Shown one piece after another: positions 1 to 8,436 of a DNA stretch of 64,000 nucleotides. The translations under genes were made by a program, and so were the position numbers. How positions within the stretch are numbered: position 1 is the stretch's first letter; every line of letters begins with the position of its first letter. The notes under the pieces were generated by a model, which saw only the letters and a list, made by a program, of their open reading frames with translations, was not told where the DNA came from and searched no databases. Source of the stretch: DASZIT01 sp036489495 (GTDB lineage: Bacteria > Actinomycetota > Acidimicrobiia > Acidimicrobiales > RAAP-2); contig DASXFR010000066.1 in assembly GCA_036489495.1 (NCBI GenBank), forward strand, positions 46,566-110,565. The letters run 5' to 3'.

Positions 1-2
1 CC

Positions 3-1496
3 ACCGGCGAGACGGTCACGTACGCCGAATTCGAAGCCCGGACGAATCGCCTCGCCCACCTGCTCCGGGACCACGGGCTCGGTCGCCTCGACCACTACGC
101 CATCTTCATGGAGAACAACAGCCGGTATCTCGAGGCCTGCAGCGCCGGTGAACGGGCCGGGCTGTATTACACCGCCGTCAATTCCTTCCTGAGTGCCGAA
201 GAACTGGCCTACATCCTCAACAACAGCGAATCCCGGGTCCTGATCACCTCGAGCGCCTGCCAGGAGGTGGCTCGAGAGGCGCTCCGTGATTCCCCGGGGG
301 TGTCCCTGTGTCTAGTGGTGGGCGGATCCGATGAGGATGGAAGGTTCGTCGACTACCAAGCGGCCACTACCGGGTTTCCCGACACTCCGATCGACGACGA
401 GTGTCTGGGCAGCGCCATGTTGTACTCATCGGGCACCACCGGTCGGCCCAAGGGCATTCTCCGGCCGATCGACGACAGCCCGCCGGGTCGGCCGACCCGG
501 CTGTTCAGCTTTCTGGAGCAGCTCTGGCGGTATCGCCAAGGGCTCATCTACCTGTCGCCCGCCCCGCTGTACCACTCGGCACCCCAGGCCGCCGTCGGCC
601 TGGCCATCCGCAACGGCGGCACGGTGATCATCATGGAGAAGTTCGACCCCGAGCACTACCTCCAGTTGGTGGAGCGCTATCGGGTGACCCACAGCCAACT
701 GGTCCCGACCATGTTCAGCCGGATGCTCAAGCTGCCCGAAGAGGTGCGCACCGGCTATGACCTGTCGTCGCTGGAGGTGGCGGTCCATGCCGCGGCTCCC
801 TGCCCGGTACCGGTCAAACAACAGATGATCGAGTGGTGGGGGCCCATCATCATCGAGTACTACGGGGCGACCGAGGCCATCGGATTCACCGCCTGTGACA
901 GCCAGGAGTGGTTGGCCCACCCCGGAACCGTGGGCAAAGTCATCATCGGGGAGTTGCACATTCTCGATGATGACTTCGAGCCGGTGGTTCCCGGGTCCCC
1001 GGGGACGCTGTGGTTCAAACCCGCCACCCGTTTCCGCTACTTCAACGACACCGAGAAGACCAAGGAATCGACATCACCCGACGGGTCGATGATCACGGTG
1101 GGGGACGTCGGGTACCTCGATGACGACGGCTACCTGTTTCTGACCGACCGGGCGACCTTCATGATCATCTCCGGCGGGGTCAACATCTACCCGCAGGAAT
1201 GCGAGAACCTCCTCATCACCCACCCCAAGGTTGCCGATGCCGCAGTGTTCGGGATCCCCAACACCGATCTCGGGGAGGAGGTGAAGGCGGTCGTCCAGCT
1301 GATGCCTTCGATCGAACCGGGTCCCGAAATCGAGACGGAGCTGATCCAGTTCTGCCGGCAGCATCTGGCCCATCTCAAATGCCCGCGCTCCATCGATTTC
1401 GACCCCGAACTGCCCCGGCTGCCGACCGGCAAGCTCTACAAGCGGCTCCTCCGGGACAAGTACTGGGGCACCGGAGCCAACCAGATCCTCTCCTAA
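3..1496 (+). CDS. Acyl-CoA ligase (AMP-forming), 5'-truncated by window edge
   Basis: ANL-superfamily acyl-CoA synthetase, which activates a fatty or aryl acid to acyl-AMP and then acyl-CoA. The frame is already open at base 3 with family-typical sequence (TYAEFEARTNRLAHLL), so the true start is left of the window and the ATG at 108 is internal. The P-loop YSSGTTGRPKG lies near 424-456. Further on come YYGATEAIG (adenine-site region), GDVGYLDDDGYLFLTDR with the ribose-binding Asp and hinge, and PTGKLYKR with the catalytic C-terminal Lys. The gene ends with TAA at 1494. It converges on a thioesterase only 18 bp away, so both may act on acyl-CoAs. The substrate cannot be read from the sequence. 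Confidence 0.93.
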   Translation, partial: TGETVTYAEFEARTNRLAHLLRDHGLGRLDHYAIFMENNSRYLEACSAGERAGLYYTAVNSFLSAEELAYILNNSESRVLITSSACQEVAREALRDSPGVSLCLVVGGSDEDGRFVDYQAATTGFPDTPIDDECLGSAMLYSSGTTGRPKGILRPIDDSPPGRPTRLFSFLEQLWRYRQGLIYLSPAPLYHSAPQAAVGLAIRNGGTVIIMEKFDPEHYLQLVERYRVTHSQLVPTMFSRMLKLPEEVRTGYDLSSLEVAVHAAAPCPVPVKQQMIEWWGPIIIEYYGATEAIGFTACDSQEWLAHPGTVGKVIIGELHILDDDFEPVVPGSPGTLWFKPATRFRYFNDTEKTKESTSPDGSMITVGDVGYLDDDGYLFLTDRATFMIISGGVNIYPQECENLLITHPKVADAAVFGIPNTDLGEEVKAVVQLMPSIEPGPEIETELIQFCRQHLAHLKCPRSIDFDPELPRLPTGKLYKRLLRDKYWGTGANQILS

Positions 1497-1514
1497 TGGG
1501 ACCTGACCGGAGGG

Positions 1515-2159
1515 CTACGGCTGGCCGGGCAGAAGCTCGACGAACAGCCCCTCGGCGTCGGCGATCAGGGTGTCCCGGTCGAGGAGGCGGGCACTCACCC
1601 AGCGCTTTCGCCCCTCGATCCGGTCGACGGTGGCCTCGACCTGGAGCTCCACCCCGATCGGGGTGACCTTGCGGTAGTTGACCTTCAGGTAGGCCGTCCG
1701 ACCGATGGTGCCGCCCACCGAGTTGGCCAGCCGGCCCAGCACGTCGTCGAACAGCAACGGCAAGGTACCCCCGTGGGCGGCGCCGTTCCCGCCCAGGTGG
1801 AAGGGGCGGAACACCACCCGGCCCCGGACGTGGCCCTCGGATTCGTCGTCCCAGGCGAACGGGATCAGCAGCGGGTTCCCCCGGCCGGGAAGGTCGACCC
1901 GCATCCCGGCTGGGCGTTGCCACTCGGGAGCCGCCCAAGGCTCGAGGAGATCGATCACCGCCTTCAGGTGGGCCGACACCTCATCCCACACCTCCTCGGG
2001 CGGATTGGAACTGACCACCGTGTCCTGCAGGGTGCGGAACAGCTCGAGGAATCGGGCGTAAGGGGCTCCGCCCCGCTCGGTATCGACGGTGACATTGGCG
2101 AACGGGTCGATGAACGGGGTGACCGGAGGTCGACTCTCGGCAGCAGGCGGGCTCGACAT
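1515..2159 (-). CDS. PaaI-family hotdog-fold thioesterase
   Basis: A 214-residue protein that probably hydrolyses an acyl-CoA thioester in the cytosol. The C-terminal half (about residues 95-210) has the hotdog signature: HGGTLPLLFDDVLG around residues 129-142, with the HGG turn and an Asp in the central helix, followed by the YLKVNYRKVTP strand. The N-terminal 90 residues are an extension that carries no motif I recognise. It starts at an ATG and lies tail to tail with the acyl-CoA ligase. The opposite orientation argues against a shared operon, but the functional pairing is plausible. The exact substrate is unknown. Confidence 0.85.
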   Translation of the reverse strand: MSSPPAAESRPPVTPFIDPFANVTVDTERGGAPYARFLELFRTLQDTVVSSNPPEEVWDEVSAHLKAVIDLLEPWAAPEWQRPAGMRVDLPGRGNPLLIPFAWDDESEGHVRGRVVFRPFHLGGNGAAHGGTLPLLFDDVLGRLANSVGGTIGRTAYLKVNYRKVTPIGVELQVEATVDRIEGRKRWVSARLLDRDTLIADAEGLFVELLPGQP

Positions 2160-2226
2160 GGTCGAGAACGCTACCGGAGGTTGCCGGCACCACCTATCAC
2201 CTCATTGATGGAGGTTGGCGATGGGT

Positions 2227-2736
2227 TCAGGAGGCCAGACCACACCGGATGGCGGCCGCCTCGAACGACGTGAACCGATGGGTGTAGCCGCGTCGATGCG
2301 ACACCCCTACCAGCGGCCGAGTCGCGAATACCGAGGGCACGGCCAGATGCCAGCATGCGTCCGATCGGTCCCACTGGGCGGTGGGCAGCCGGTCGATCAG
2401 GGCACGATGGGCGACCGCGGGCATGGTGTCGAACTGCACGCCGAGCACACGGTTGCAGAGTTGGGGAAATGGGTCGGCCGCCGCCGGCTCGTTCCAGGCG
2501 CTGAGCACCTGGACGGCGGGTGCGGCGTTGTCGACGGCGATGCCCAGTCGAGTTGGGTGGGCGGAGTGGGTGGATTCATCGCCGACGCGGAGCTCGAGGA
2601 TCAGGCAATCGCCCTCGATCTCCTGGAATTCGGCCTCCACCGCCATCCCGGTCGCCGATTCGACCTCCGCACGCACGAGGTTGATGGCGCCGGCCCGGTC
2701 GGCGGTGGCGACCCGGATCTTGTTGGTTGCGGTCAT
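2227..2736 (-). CDS. Hypothetical protein, 169 residues
   Basis: I do not recognise this protein. I place the start at the ATG at 2736 because GGGAGG sits 4 nt upstream of it; the in-frame ATG at 2778 has only a weak GGTGGTGA upstream. The sequence has no membrane segment or signal peptide. It begins with an alpha/beta-like MTATNKIRVATADRAG segment and has two Cys and several Trp in the C-terminal half. It lies 147 bp downstream of, and on the same strand as, the universal-stress gene, so it could be the last gene of the marR operon or have its own promoter. Codon use matches its neighbours, which supports a real gene. Confidence 0.6.
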   Translation of the reverse strand: MTATNKIRVATADRAGAINLVRAEVESATGMAVEAEFQEIEGDCLILELRVGDESTHSAHPTRLGIAVDNAAPAVQVLSAWNEPAAADPFPQLCNRVLGVQFDTMPAVAHRALIDRLPTAQWDRSDACWHLAVPSVFATRPLVGVSHRRGYTHRFTSFEAAAIRCGLAS

Positions 2737-2883
2737 CGGACCTCCCGTGGTTGGTGCGAAGGAATGGCGCTCGTGCATCAGCTGTCACCACCACGGTAGG
2801 AGGCGAAGGTAAACAGACGTTGATACCCGGGTTGCGTTTGCATGTCCTTTTGTTCACCGCACCATGATCTTTTGGGCCCGGCG

Positions 2884-3381
2884 CTAGGGCACGATGACGA
2901 CGATGGGGGCTTCCCGTTTTCGGATGAGCCGTCGTCCGAGGGAGCCGGCCAACTGGTGGCGGGCCTTGGCGGATTTCCCGACCACGATCAGATCGGCGTG
3001 ATCGGCGTCGGCGATGTGTAGGAGTTCTTTGGCGGTATTCCCACGCCGGTGAACAAAGGTGAGCCGTACCTGATGGTCGGCGGCATAGGTCGCGGCCTGG
3101 CCGCCGAGTTGCTCGGCCTGGGCCAACACCACGTCTTCGAAGGCTTGGCAGTCGATGGCGTACGGGGAACAGCGGGCGGATGCCGCCGCCGCCCCGGTGG
3201 CGACAACGGGACTGACGAACACGGCAATCGCCCGGCCCGACGTGCGCCGGGTTTCCCCGCAGGCCCAGTAGAACGCATCCCAGGAGGTGTCAGAGCCGTC
3301 GATCCCGACCACGATCACCGTGGCCGTGGGGGCACCCGGTCGCTCGGTCACATCGTCCCGTCGGTGTGAGGAGTGATCCAT
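2884..3381 (-). CDS. Universal stress protein (UspA family)
   Basis: A cytosolic UspA-fold protein of 165 residues. The N-terminal strand reads TVIVVGIDGSDTSWDAFYWA, and the end reads DLIVVGKSAK followed by APIVVIVP, both typical of the family. The usual ATP-binding pattern G-x2-G-x9-G(S/T) is imperfect: the first part reads GKSA, so ATP binding is uncertain. I take the ATG at 3381, because an upstream extension would run into the preceding gene, which stops at 3402 only 20 bp away. The tight spacing implies co-transcription with the transporter fusion, which carries a second Usp domain. Confidence 0.85.
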   Translation of the reverse strand: MDHSSHRRDDVTERPGAPTATVIVVGIDGSDTSWDAFYWACGETRRTSGRAIAVFVSPVVATGAAAASARCSPYAIDCQAFEDVVLAQAEQLGGQAATYAADHQVRLTFVHRRGNTAKELLHIADADHADLIVVGKSAKARHQLAGSLGRRLIRKREAPIVVIVP

Positions 3382-3401
3382 ATCGCTCGACGGGGCCACG
3401 A

Positions 3402-5150
3402 CTACCCCCGGGTCCGAGCGGCCGCGGTCGACGGCTGCTCGGAACCGCCGGGGACGATGTGGACCGGACACTGGGCGTATCGGATCAGCTGGTCGGTCAG
3501 ACCGGCGGAGAATATTGACGCCGCCTCACCGTCCTCGGGGGTGCCGACGACGATCATCCGGGCCCCCAGTTGGTTGGCGAATTCGGCGACCCGGCGACCC
3601 GTCCCGCCGTGGCCACCGACCGCCCGGACCAGGTGCCCGTCCCCGGCGACGCCGGCGGCCCGGAGTCGGAGCACGCTGTCGGCGATGGCGGCCCGGGCGG
3701 CATCGAGCGTCTCGACGTCGACGGCCAGCTCCTCGACGATGTCGGTCTCGATGACGTGAAGGATCTCGAGTCGGCACCCGAGGACCTGGGCGAGACGGAT
3801 GCCGGCGTCGATGGCTCCCGAACGGGAGCTGGCGTCGACCGCGGCCACGATCGGATGGTCGTGACGGGGGGGTTGGAGAGACGGCGAACCTGCGCCGTTG
3901 GCGCTGAGCGGATTGGCCGGCACCGGCGCCCCCGCCGAGGTGGGGACCGGAACCGTCAGCTCCTCTTCCGCCCCCGCCTGCTCCGCCCGGGTCAGCAGTG
4001 AATGGCCGGTGGCCAGCACCGCGATGGCCGCCACCACCGTCCCGGCGCCGAGATAGAAGGGGACGTGGACGTTGAATTGGGCGGCCAGCCGGCTGGCGAC
4101 ATAGGGCGCCAGCCCGCCCCCGATGAAGCGGACGAAGCCGTAAGAGGCCGACGCCACCGGACGCTCCACCGGGGCCACCAGCATGACCGCCTGGGTGGTC
4201 AAGGTGTTGTTGAGCCCGACGAAGGCTCCGGAGATGATAACGGCCACGATCAAGGTGATCTGGGAGGAGGTGAAGGCGGCGATGACGACCAGGTCGGCGG
4301 CCAGCAGGGCCAGATTCACGTACAACACCCGAGGGGTACCGAACCGGGCCTGGAGCCGGGGGGCGGCGAACACCGCGAAGATGGCGACCAGGACGCCCCA
4401 GCCGGTGAAGACGTAGCCAAGCTGGTGAATCCCGAGGTGCATCGGGAACGGGGTGTAGGCCAACAGGGTGAAGAAGCCCCAGTTGTATCCCAGGGCGGTC
4501 AGGCTCATGGTGGCCAGCCCTCGGTGTCGCAGCGCCTTGACCGGCTCGAGGATCGAGGTCTTGCGGGCCGGACGGGGTGTCTTGTCCACGAACAGCAGGG
4601 TGGCCACCAAGGAGATGGTCATCAGCACCGCCACCCCGAAGAACGGCCCGCGCCAGCTGACGCCCCCCAGCTCGCCACCGACCAGCGGGCCGAGGGCGAT
4701 GCCGACCCCGAGAGCGGTCTCGTAGAGGATGATGGCGCCGGAGAACCCACCGGAGGCGGCGCCGATGATCACCGCCAGCGAGGTGGCGATGAACAGGGCG
4801 TTGCCCAGGCCCCAACCGGCCCGGAAGTCGATGATCTCCGCGATGCTGTGCGACGCCCCGGCCGCGGCGCTGAAGGCCACGATCAGCACCAGTCCGGCCA
4901 CCAGGGTCCACTTGCCGCCGATGCGGCTGGACACCCAGCCGGTCACCAGCATGGCCACCGCCGTCACCACCAAGTAGCTGGTGAACAGCAGCTCGACCGA
5001 GCTCGGTGATGCGTGCAGCTGCTTGGACAGGGCGGGGAGGATCGGATCGACCAGACCGATGCCCATGAACGAGACGACACAGGCGAAAGCGACCGCCCAC
5101 ACCGCCTTCGGCTGGTGGAACGGGCTGACGGTGGTCGGGTGGGCGCTCAT
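3402..5150 (-). CDS. MFS transporter with C-terminal universal-stress domain
   Basis: A 582-residue two-part protein. Residues about 15-400 form a drug/H+ antiporter-type MFS transporter of about 12 membrane helices, with a family-like first helix (FMGIGLVDPILPALSKQL) and helix 2-3 loop (GWVSSRIGGKWTLVAG). A Pro/Ala linker (about 400-430) leads to a UspA-like domain (about 432-570) that starts PIVAAVDASSRSGAIDAG and ends CPVHIVPGG. The Usp nucleotide motif is degenerate (GTPEDGE). The ATG overlaps the end of marR by 4 bp, so the two are translationally coupled and MarR probably represses its own efflux operon. A sequencing fusion is unlikely: the frame is uninterrupted and a separate usp gene follows. 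Confidence 0.9.
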   Translation of the reverse strand: MSAHPTTVSPFHQPKAVWAVAFACVVSFMGIGLVDPILPALSKQLHASPSSVELLFTSYLVVTAVAMLVTGWVSSRIGGKWTLVAGLVLIVAFSAAAGASHSIAEIIDFRAGWGLGNALFIATSLAVIIGAASGGFSGAIILYETALGVGIALGPLVGGELGGVSWRGPFFGVAVLMTISLVATLLFVDKTPRPARKTSILEPVKALRHRGLATMSLTALGYNWGFFTLLAYTPFPMHLGIHQLGYVFTGWGVLVAIFAVFAAPRLQARFGTPRVLYVNLALLAADLVVIAAFTSSQITLIVAVIISGAFVGLNNTLTTQAVMLVAPVERPVASASYGFVRFIGGGLAPYVASRLAAQFNVHVPFYLGAGTVVAAIAVLATGHSLLTRAEQAGAEEELTVPVPTSAGAPVPANPLSANGAGSPSLQPPRHDHPIVAAVDASSRSGAIDAGIRLAQVLGCRLEILHVIETDIVEELAVDVETLDAARAAIADSVLRLRAAGVAGDGHLVRAVGGHGGTGRRVAEFANQLGARMIVVGTPEDGEAASIFSAGLTDQLIRYAQCPVHIVPGGSEQPSTAAARTRG

Positions 5151-5650
5151 CGATCCGTCCGGGTTTGACGCTCGCCGCCGGGGCGGTTGCCCGGGTCGCG
5201 TTCCTCCTCATCGAGGGCACGAAGGTGGGCCAACGCGGTCATCGCCGCCCGCAGCGTTTCGGCCTCGTCGGGCGGCAGCTTGTCGATCAAGAGGTCGAAG
5301 GCCTCGGCGCCGGCTCGACGCCGCCCTCGGAGGTAGTCCGCCCCCGCCGGGGTGAGGGTAACCAGGGTCACCCGCCGATCCGCGGGGTCGGCCCGCCGCT
5401 TGACCAGGCCGGAGCGTTCCAGCCCGCTGACCAGCACGGTCATCGACGGCTGGGCCACCCCCTCCACCGCCGCCAGGTCGGTGATCCGGCGCGGCCCGGT
5501 CTGGTCCAAGGTGGCCAGGGTCGATGCCGAGGTCAGGCTCATATCCCGGTCCCCGCGCCTCACCGCCGCCGTCACCAGCCCGTAGAGGGCCTGACCGGCG
5601 GAAGCCCGGTCCCCGGTGTCCTCGATCGGTCGTGGCGATTTCGGGCCCAT
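5147..5650 (-). CDS. MarR-family transcriptional regulator
   Basis: A 167-residue winged-helix repressor. The DNA-binding region runs ITDLAAVEGVAQPSMTVLVSGLERSGLV, followed by the wing RADPADRRVTLVTLT with the conserved DxRR. It is the first gene of a minus-strand operon: its TGA overlaps the ATG of the MFS-Usp gene. The ATG at 5650 has no SD sequence. It lies 6 nt downstream of a -10 box, so the message is probably leaderless. The palindrome in that promoter fits autoregulation by a dimeric MarR. The ligand is unknown; phenolic or hydrophobic inducers are usual in this family. Confidence 0.9.
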   Translation of the reverse strand: MGPKSPRPIEDTGDRASAGQALYGLVTAAVRRGDRDMSLTSASTLATLDQTGPRRITDLAAVEGVAQPSMTVLVSGLERSGLVKRRADPADRRVTLVTLTPAGADYLRGRRRAGAEAFDLLIDKLPPDEAETLRAAMTALAHLRALDEEERDPGNRPGGERQTRTDR

Positions 5651-5656
5651 TCCGCA

Positions 5657-5686
5657 AGTATAGAACCATCTATATAGAATGTCTAT
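5657..5686 (-). promoter_or_regulatory. marR promoter with palindromic operator
   Basis: On the minus strand, -35 TAGACA (5680-5685) and -10 TATACT (5657-5662) are separated by exactly 17 bp. The predicted start of transcription falls at about the marR ATG (5650). The spacer holds the perfect palindrome TCTATATAGA (5669-5678), flanked by ATAGA (5660-5664) and TCTAT (5682-5686). A repressor here would block RNA polymerase directly. The base pattern is seen; the regulation is inferred. Confidence 0.65.
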
Positions 5687-5701
5687 GTATTATGGAATGG
5701 A

Positions 5702-5938
5702 TCAGCCGCCGGAGACCGGAGGGATCACCGCCACCTCGTCGAGGTCGTTTACCGGTTCCTCCGGGCCCGCGGCGTCGCCGTTCAGCCAGATGCTCGATAC
5801 CGCCACCACTCGGGAGAACGCCTCCCCGAATTTCTCCTCGGCGGCGGCGATGACGACGGACACGCTCGCTCCGGGCAACTCGATCGACGACAGCCCGGCC
5901 GCCTCCCGGGCGGGCCCGAACAGACGGAGCCTGGCCAT
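5702..5938 (-). CDS. moaD: MoaD/ThiS-like sulfur carrier (molybdopterin synthase small subunit)
   Basis: A 78-residue ubiquitin-fold sulfur carrier. It begins MARLRLFGPAREAAG and ends VAVIPPVSGG. The C-terminal Gly-Gly is the residue pair that is adenylated and thiocarboxylated to donate sulfur to molybdopterin. I use the ATG at 5938 because the ubiquitin fold starts there; an upstream in-frame extension is Arg/Pro-rich and unlike the family. It is the last gene of the leftward mog-xdhC-xdhC-moaD group, next to a molybdenum hydroxylase, so it probably serves that cofactor. No moaE is in the window, so the partner must be encoded elsewhere. Confidence 0.85.
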   Translation of the reverse strand: MARLRLFGPAREAAGLSSIELPGASVSVVIAAAEEKFGEAFSRVVAVSSIWLNGDAAGPEEPVNDLDEVAVIPPVSGG

Positions 5939-5981
5939 GACTATCCGCCGGGTATCGACATGGATCGAGCCGGTCTCCCGG

Positions 5982-6806
5982 TCACGATGCGGCCTGGTGG
6001 ATCGGCCCGGAGCCATCCCGGAGGGAGGGTGTCTGGACGCCGGCGTGCCGGGAGATGATCTCCGCACAGATGGACACCGCCGTCTCTTCGGGGGTGCGGG
6101 CGCCGATGTCGATCCCAATCGGCGCCATGATCTGTTGGATCCTGGCCGGATCCACCTCTTCGGCCTCCAGGAGCCGGACGCGGCCTTCGTGGGTCGCGCG
6201 CGAGCCCATGGCGCCGAGGTAGCCCACCCTGGTGTCCAGAGCGGCCAGCAGGGCGGGGACGTCGAACTTGTGATCGTGGGTCAGCACACAGATGGCGTCC
6301 AACGGGCCCAGCCCATCCGCCACCTTGGCCAACAGTCGGTGCGGCCAGTCCACCACCACCTCGTCAGCTTCAGGGAACCGGGCCTCGGTGGCGAACGCCG
6401 GCCGGGGGTCGCACACCGTGACGTGGTAGCCGAGCACTTTGGCGATCCGGACCAGCGCCCCAGTGAAGTCCACGGCCCCGAAGATCAGCATGCGGCGAGG
6501 GGGCGCGAACACCTCGATGAACACCGTGACATCGGTGCGCCGCGCTTCCCCCCCGGGCCCGTAGTGACGAGCCACGCTTCGACCCGCTTCCAGCGCCCCT
6601 TCCACATCCCGGATCACCACCCGGTCGAGATCCTCCTGACCCAGCGAGCCGGCCGGCTCGGCATCGGGGGACACCACCAGCTTGGCGCCGAGACGGGGGA
6701 CCACCTGGTTGGTGTCCTCCGGCGGAACCACCTCGACCACGGTGGCCAACGCCACCGGCATCCCTGCTCGCAAGCAGTCTCGAACCAGACCGAACGAGCC
6801 GTCCAT
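5982..6806 (-). CDS. XdhC/CoxI-family molybdenum-enzyme maturation factor (long form)
   Basis: A 274-residue XdhC-type chaperone that is thought to bind and sulfurate the molybdopterin cofactor before insertion into xanthine-dehydrogenase-family enzymes. The N-terminal part (residues 15-110) is an XdhC/CoxI domain (ALATVVEVV, then GSLG). The C-terminal part is an NAD-type Rossmann domain with MLIFGAVDFTGALV and VTVCDPRPAFAT, ending in the typical VGYLGAMGSRATHEGR and APIGIDIGARTPEETAVSI. Its ATG shares one base with the TGA of the short xdhC upstream (TGATG), so the two are coupled. Confidence 0.88.
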   Translation of the reverse strand: MDGSFGLVRDCLRAGMPVALATVVEVVPPEDTNQVVPRLGAKLVVSPDAEPAGSLGQEDLDRVVIRDVEGALEAGRSVARHYGPGGEARRTDVTVFIEVFAPPRRMLIFGAVDFTGALVRIAKVLGYHVTVCDPRPAFATEARFPEADEVVVDWPHRLLAKVADGLGPLDAICVLTHDHKFDVPALLAALDTRVGYLGAMGSRATHEGRVRLLEAEEVDPARIQQIMAPIGIDIGARTPEETAVSICAEIISRHAGVQTPSLRDGSGPIHQAAS

Positions 6807-7117
6807 CAGTCCAGCGGCTCGACGAAGATGCGGACGGTGCCGCCACAGGTGAGCCCGACCGAAAAGGCTTGATCGTCAGAGACGCCGAACGTGCAGAGCC
6901 GAGGTTCCCCGCAGGCCAGCACCTCGAGTGCCTCGGCCACCACGGCACCCTCGACACAGCCGCCGGACACCGATCCGGCCACCTCGCCCCGGTCGTTCAC
7001 GGCCATGGCCGCACCCGGCTCGCGGGGCCCCGAGCCGGTCACGGTGACGACCCGGGCCAAGGCGACCCGGGAGCCGGCCCGCTGCCACCGTTCGATGTCG
7101 TCGAGCACGTCCTTCAC
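6806..7117 (-). CDS. XdhC/CoxI-family protein, short form (N-terminal domain only)
   Basis: A 103-residue protein containing just the XdhC_CoxI domain: VALARVVTVTGSGPREPGAAMAV, GSVSGGCVEGAVV, and GLTCGGTVRIFVE with the family Cys. I take the GTG at 7117 (protein begins VKDVLDDIERW) because this matches usual family N-termini and GGAGGGAAGAGG lies 8-19 nt upstream. A GTG at 7168 has no SD. The long XdhC that follows has its own N-domain and Rossmann domain, so this is a normal short/long pair as often seen in actinobacteria, not a split gene. Confidence 0.85.
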   Translation of the reverse strand: MKDVLDDIERWQRAGSRVALARVVTVTGSGPREPGAAMAVNDRGEVAGSVSGGCVEGAVVAEALEVLACGEPRLCTFGVSDDQAFSVGLTCGGTVRIFVEPLD

Positions 7118-7217
7118 GGCTGCATCCTCTTCCCTCCAGCGCTGGCCAGATACGACCCCGTTGGCCACACTAATCAGGGCCCGACGATGGTCGGCGCGTC
7201 AATGGCCATCCGAAGAC

Positions 7218-7685
7218 TCAATGCGGCTGATGTCCGGCCAGGAGCTCGAGGGCATGGTCGAGCACGTCGACAACGGCGTCGAGAGACTCCACCGCGCCCT
7301 TCGGGGATCCCGGAACGTTGAGCACCAGGCACTGGCCGATCGTCCCCGCCATGCCGCGAGACAGGCGTCCGAGGGGGCTGGCGGCGCGCATGGCCTCGGC
7401 CAGGCCGGGGGCCGGGCGCTCGATCACCGAGTCGGTCGCTTCCGGGGTGAGGTCAGTGGGAGAGAACCCGGTCCCGCCGGTGGTCACCACCAGTCCGGCA
7501 AAATTGGCCGACAGCTGGAGGATGGCGGCGGCCACCGGGACCACACCGTCGGGAACGACCTTCCGCTCGAGGACGTCAAAGCCGTGCTCGATCAATGCGG
7601 TGGCCAGTTCCTCGCCCGAGCGGTCTTGCCGTTCGCCCCGGCTGACCGAGTCCGAGACGGTGAGGATCTTGGCGGCGAGGGGCAT
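7218..7685 (-). CDS. mog: MogA/MoaB-family molybdopterin adenylyltransferase
   Basis: A 155-residue enzyme that adenylates molybdopterin ahead of molybdate insertion. Family features are the first strand KILTVSDSVSRGERQDRSG, the substrate loop VVTTGGTGFSPTDLTPEAT (about 73-91), and the end VLNVPGSPKGAVESLDAV. I start at the ATG at 7685, where family similarity begins; upstream in-frame residues are low-complexity. It leads the leftward group toward xdhC and moaD and is divergent from the oxidoreductase genes on the plus strand. MogA and MoaB cannot be separated from this sequence alone. Confidence 0.87.
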   Translation of the reverse strand: MPLAAKILTVSDSVSRGERQDRSGEELATALIEHGFDVLERKVVPDGVVPVAAAILQLSANFAGLVVTTGGTGFSPTDLTPEATDSVIERPAPGLAEAMRAASPLGRLSRGMAGTIGQCLVLNVPGSPKGAVESLDAVVDVLDHALELLAGHQPH

Positions 7686-7749
7686 CGATCTGACGTTAGT
7701 GGCACCGTCGGCGCTTCCATGGCCGTGCGGTCGCACAGAACCCAGGTGC

Positions 7750-7755
7750 GATAAT
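7750..7755 (+). promoter_or_regulatory. Candidate -10 box, leaderless start
   Basis: GATAAT ends 6 nt before the ATG at 7762, which has no SD sequence. A transcript from this box would start at or next to the ATG. No good -35 is visible. Confidence 0.35.
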
Positions 7756-7761
7756 GCCTGG

Positions 7762-8334
7762 ATGGGAAAGACCTACGAGGGCATTGACGAGACCTTGTCC
7801 GACTGGTTGGTGGCCCAACCGGTGTTCTTCGTGTCCACCGCGCCTCTGGATCCCGACGGGTCGGTGAACTGCTCGCCCAAGGGCAATCGCCACGAGTTCG
7901 CAGTGCTGGGTGAACGGCGGGTGGCCTACCTCGACCAGACCGGGAGCGGTGTCGAGACCATCGCCCACGTCCAGGAGAATGGTCGGATCGTCATCATGTT
8001 CTGCGCCTTCGCCGGGCCGCCGCGCATCGTGCGGTTGCACGGGAGGGGCCGGGTGGTGTTCACCGGCGACCCGGACTTCGCCGACCTGGCGGTTCGATTC
8101 CCCGGCGGGACCGGGGTGGGGGTGCGCTCCATCATCGACGTCGACGTGCGCCGGGTCGCCGACTCCTGCGGCTATGGCGTTCCGGTGATGTCGTTCGAGG
8201 GACATCGACCGACGATGGACCAATGGTCGACCCGAAAAGGCCCGGAGGGCATCCGGACCTACTGGACCGAGAAGAACGCCGCCAGCATCGACGGCATCGA
8301 CGGTCTCGACCCGTCAATTGGTCAGGAATACTGA
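7762..8334 (+). CDS. Pyridoxamine 5'-phosphate oxidase-like flavoprotein
   Basis: A 190-residue split-barrel protein of the PNPOx-like family, likely binding FMN, F420 or heme. Supporting segments are FFVSTAPLDPDGSVNCSPKG near the N-terminus, AYLDQTGSGVETIAHVQENGRIVIMFCAFAG in the centre and the strand VRLHGRGRVVF. The C-terminal part (CGYGVPVMSFEGHR and onward) is usual for the longer actinobacterial versions. The start is the ATG at 7762, with GATAAT 6 nt upstream and no SD. It stands between the molybdopterin genes and the hydroxylase, but nothing in the sequence ties it to them. Confidence 0.82.
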   Translation: MGKTYEGIDETLSDWLVAQPVFFVSTAPLDPDGSVNCSPKGNRHEFAVLGERRVAYLDQTGSGVETIAHVQENGRIVIMFCAFAGPPRIVRLHGRGRVVFTGDPDFADLAVRFPGGTGVGVRSIIDVDVRRVADSCGYGVPVMSFEGHRPTMDQWSTRKGPEGIRTYWTEKNAASIDGIDGLDPSIGQEY

Positions 8335-8436
8335 CCATTGGTCGGTTTGACCATGATCGGGACCCGGCCACTACGCTCCAATTAAGCACCGGGCAACCAA
8401 CGGTGAGTGGGGGAGTTCATCCGGAGGGGGCTATCG

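Noticed and set aside
5982..7117. Split or frameshifted xdhC
   Set aside because: The second gene has its own complete XdhC/CoxI domain and Rossmann domain, so the pair is a normal short/long arrangement.
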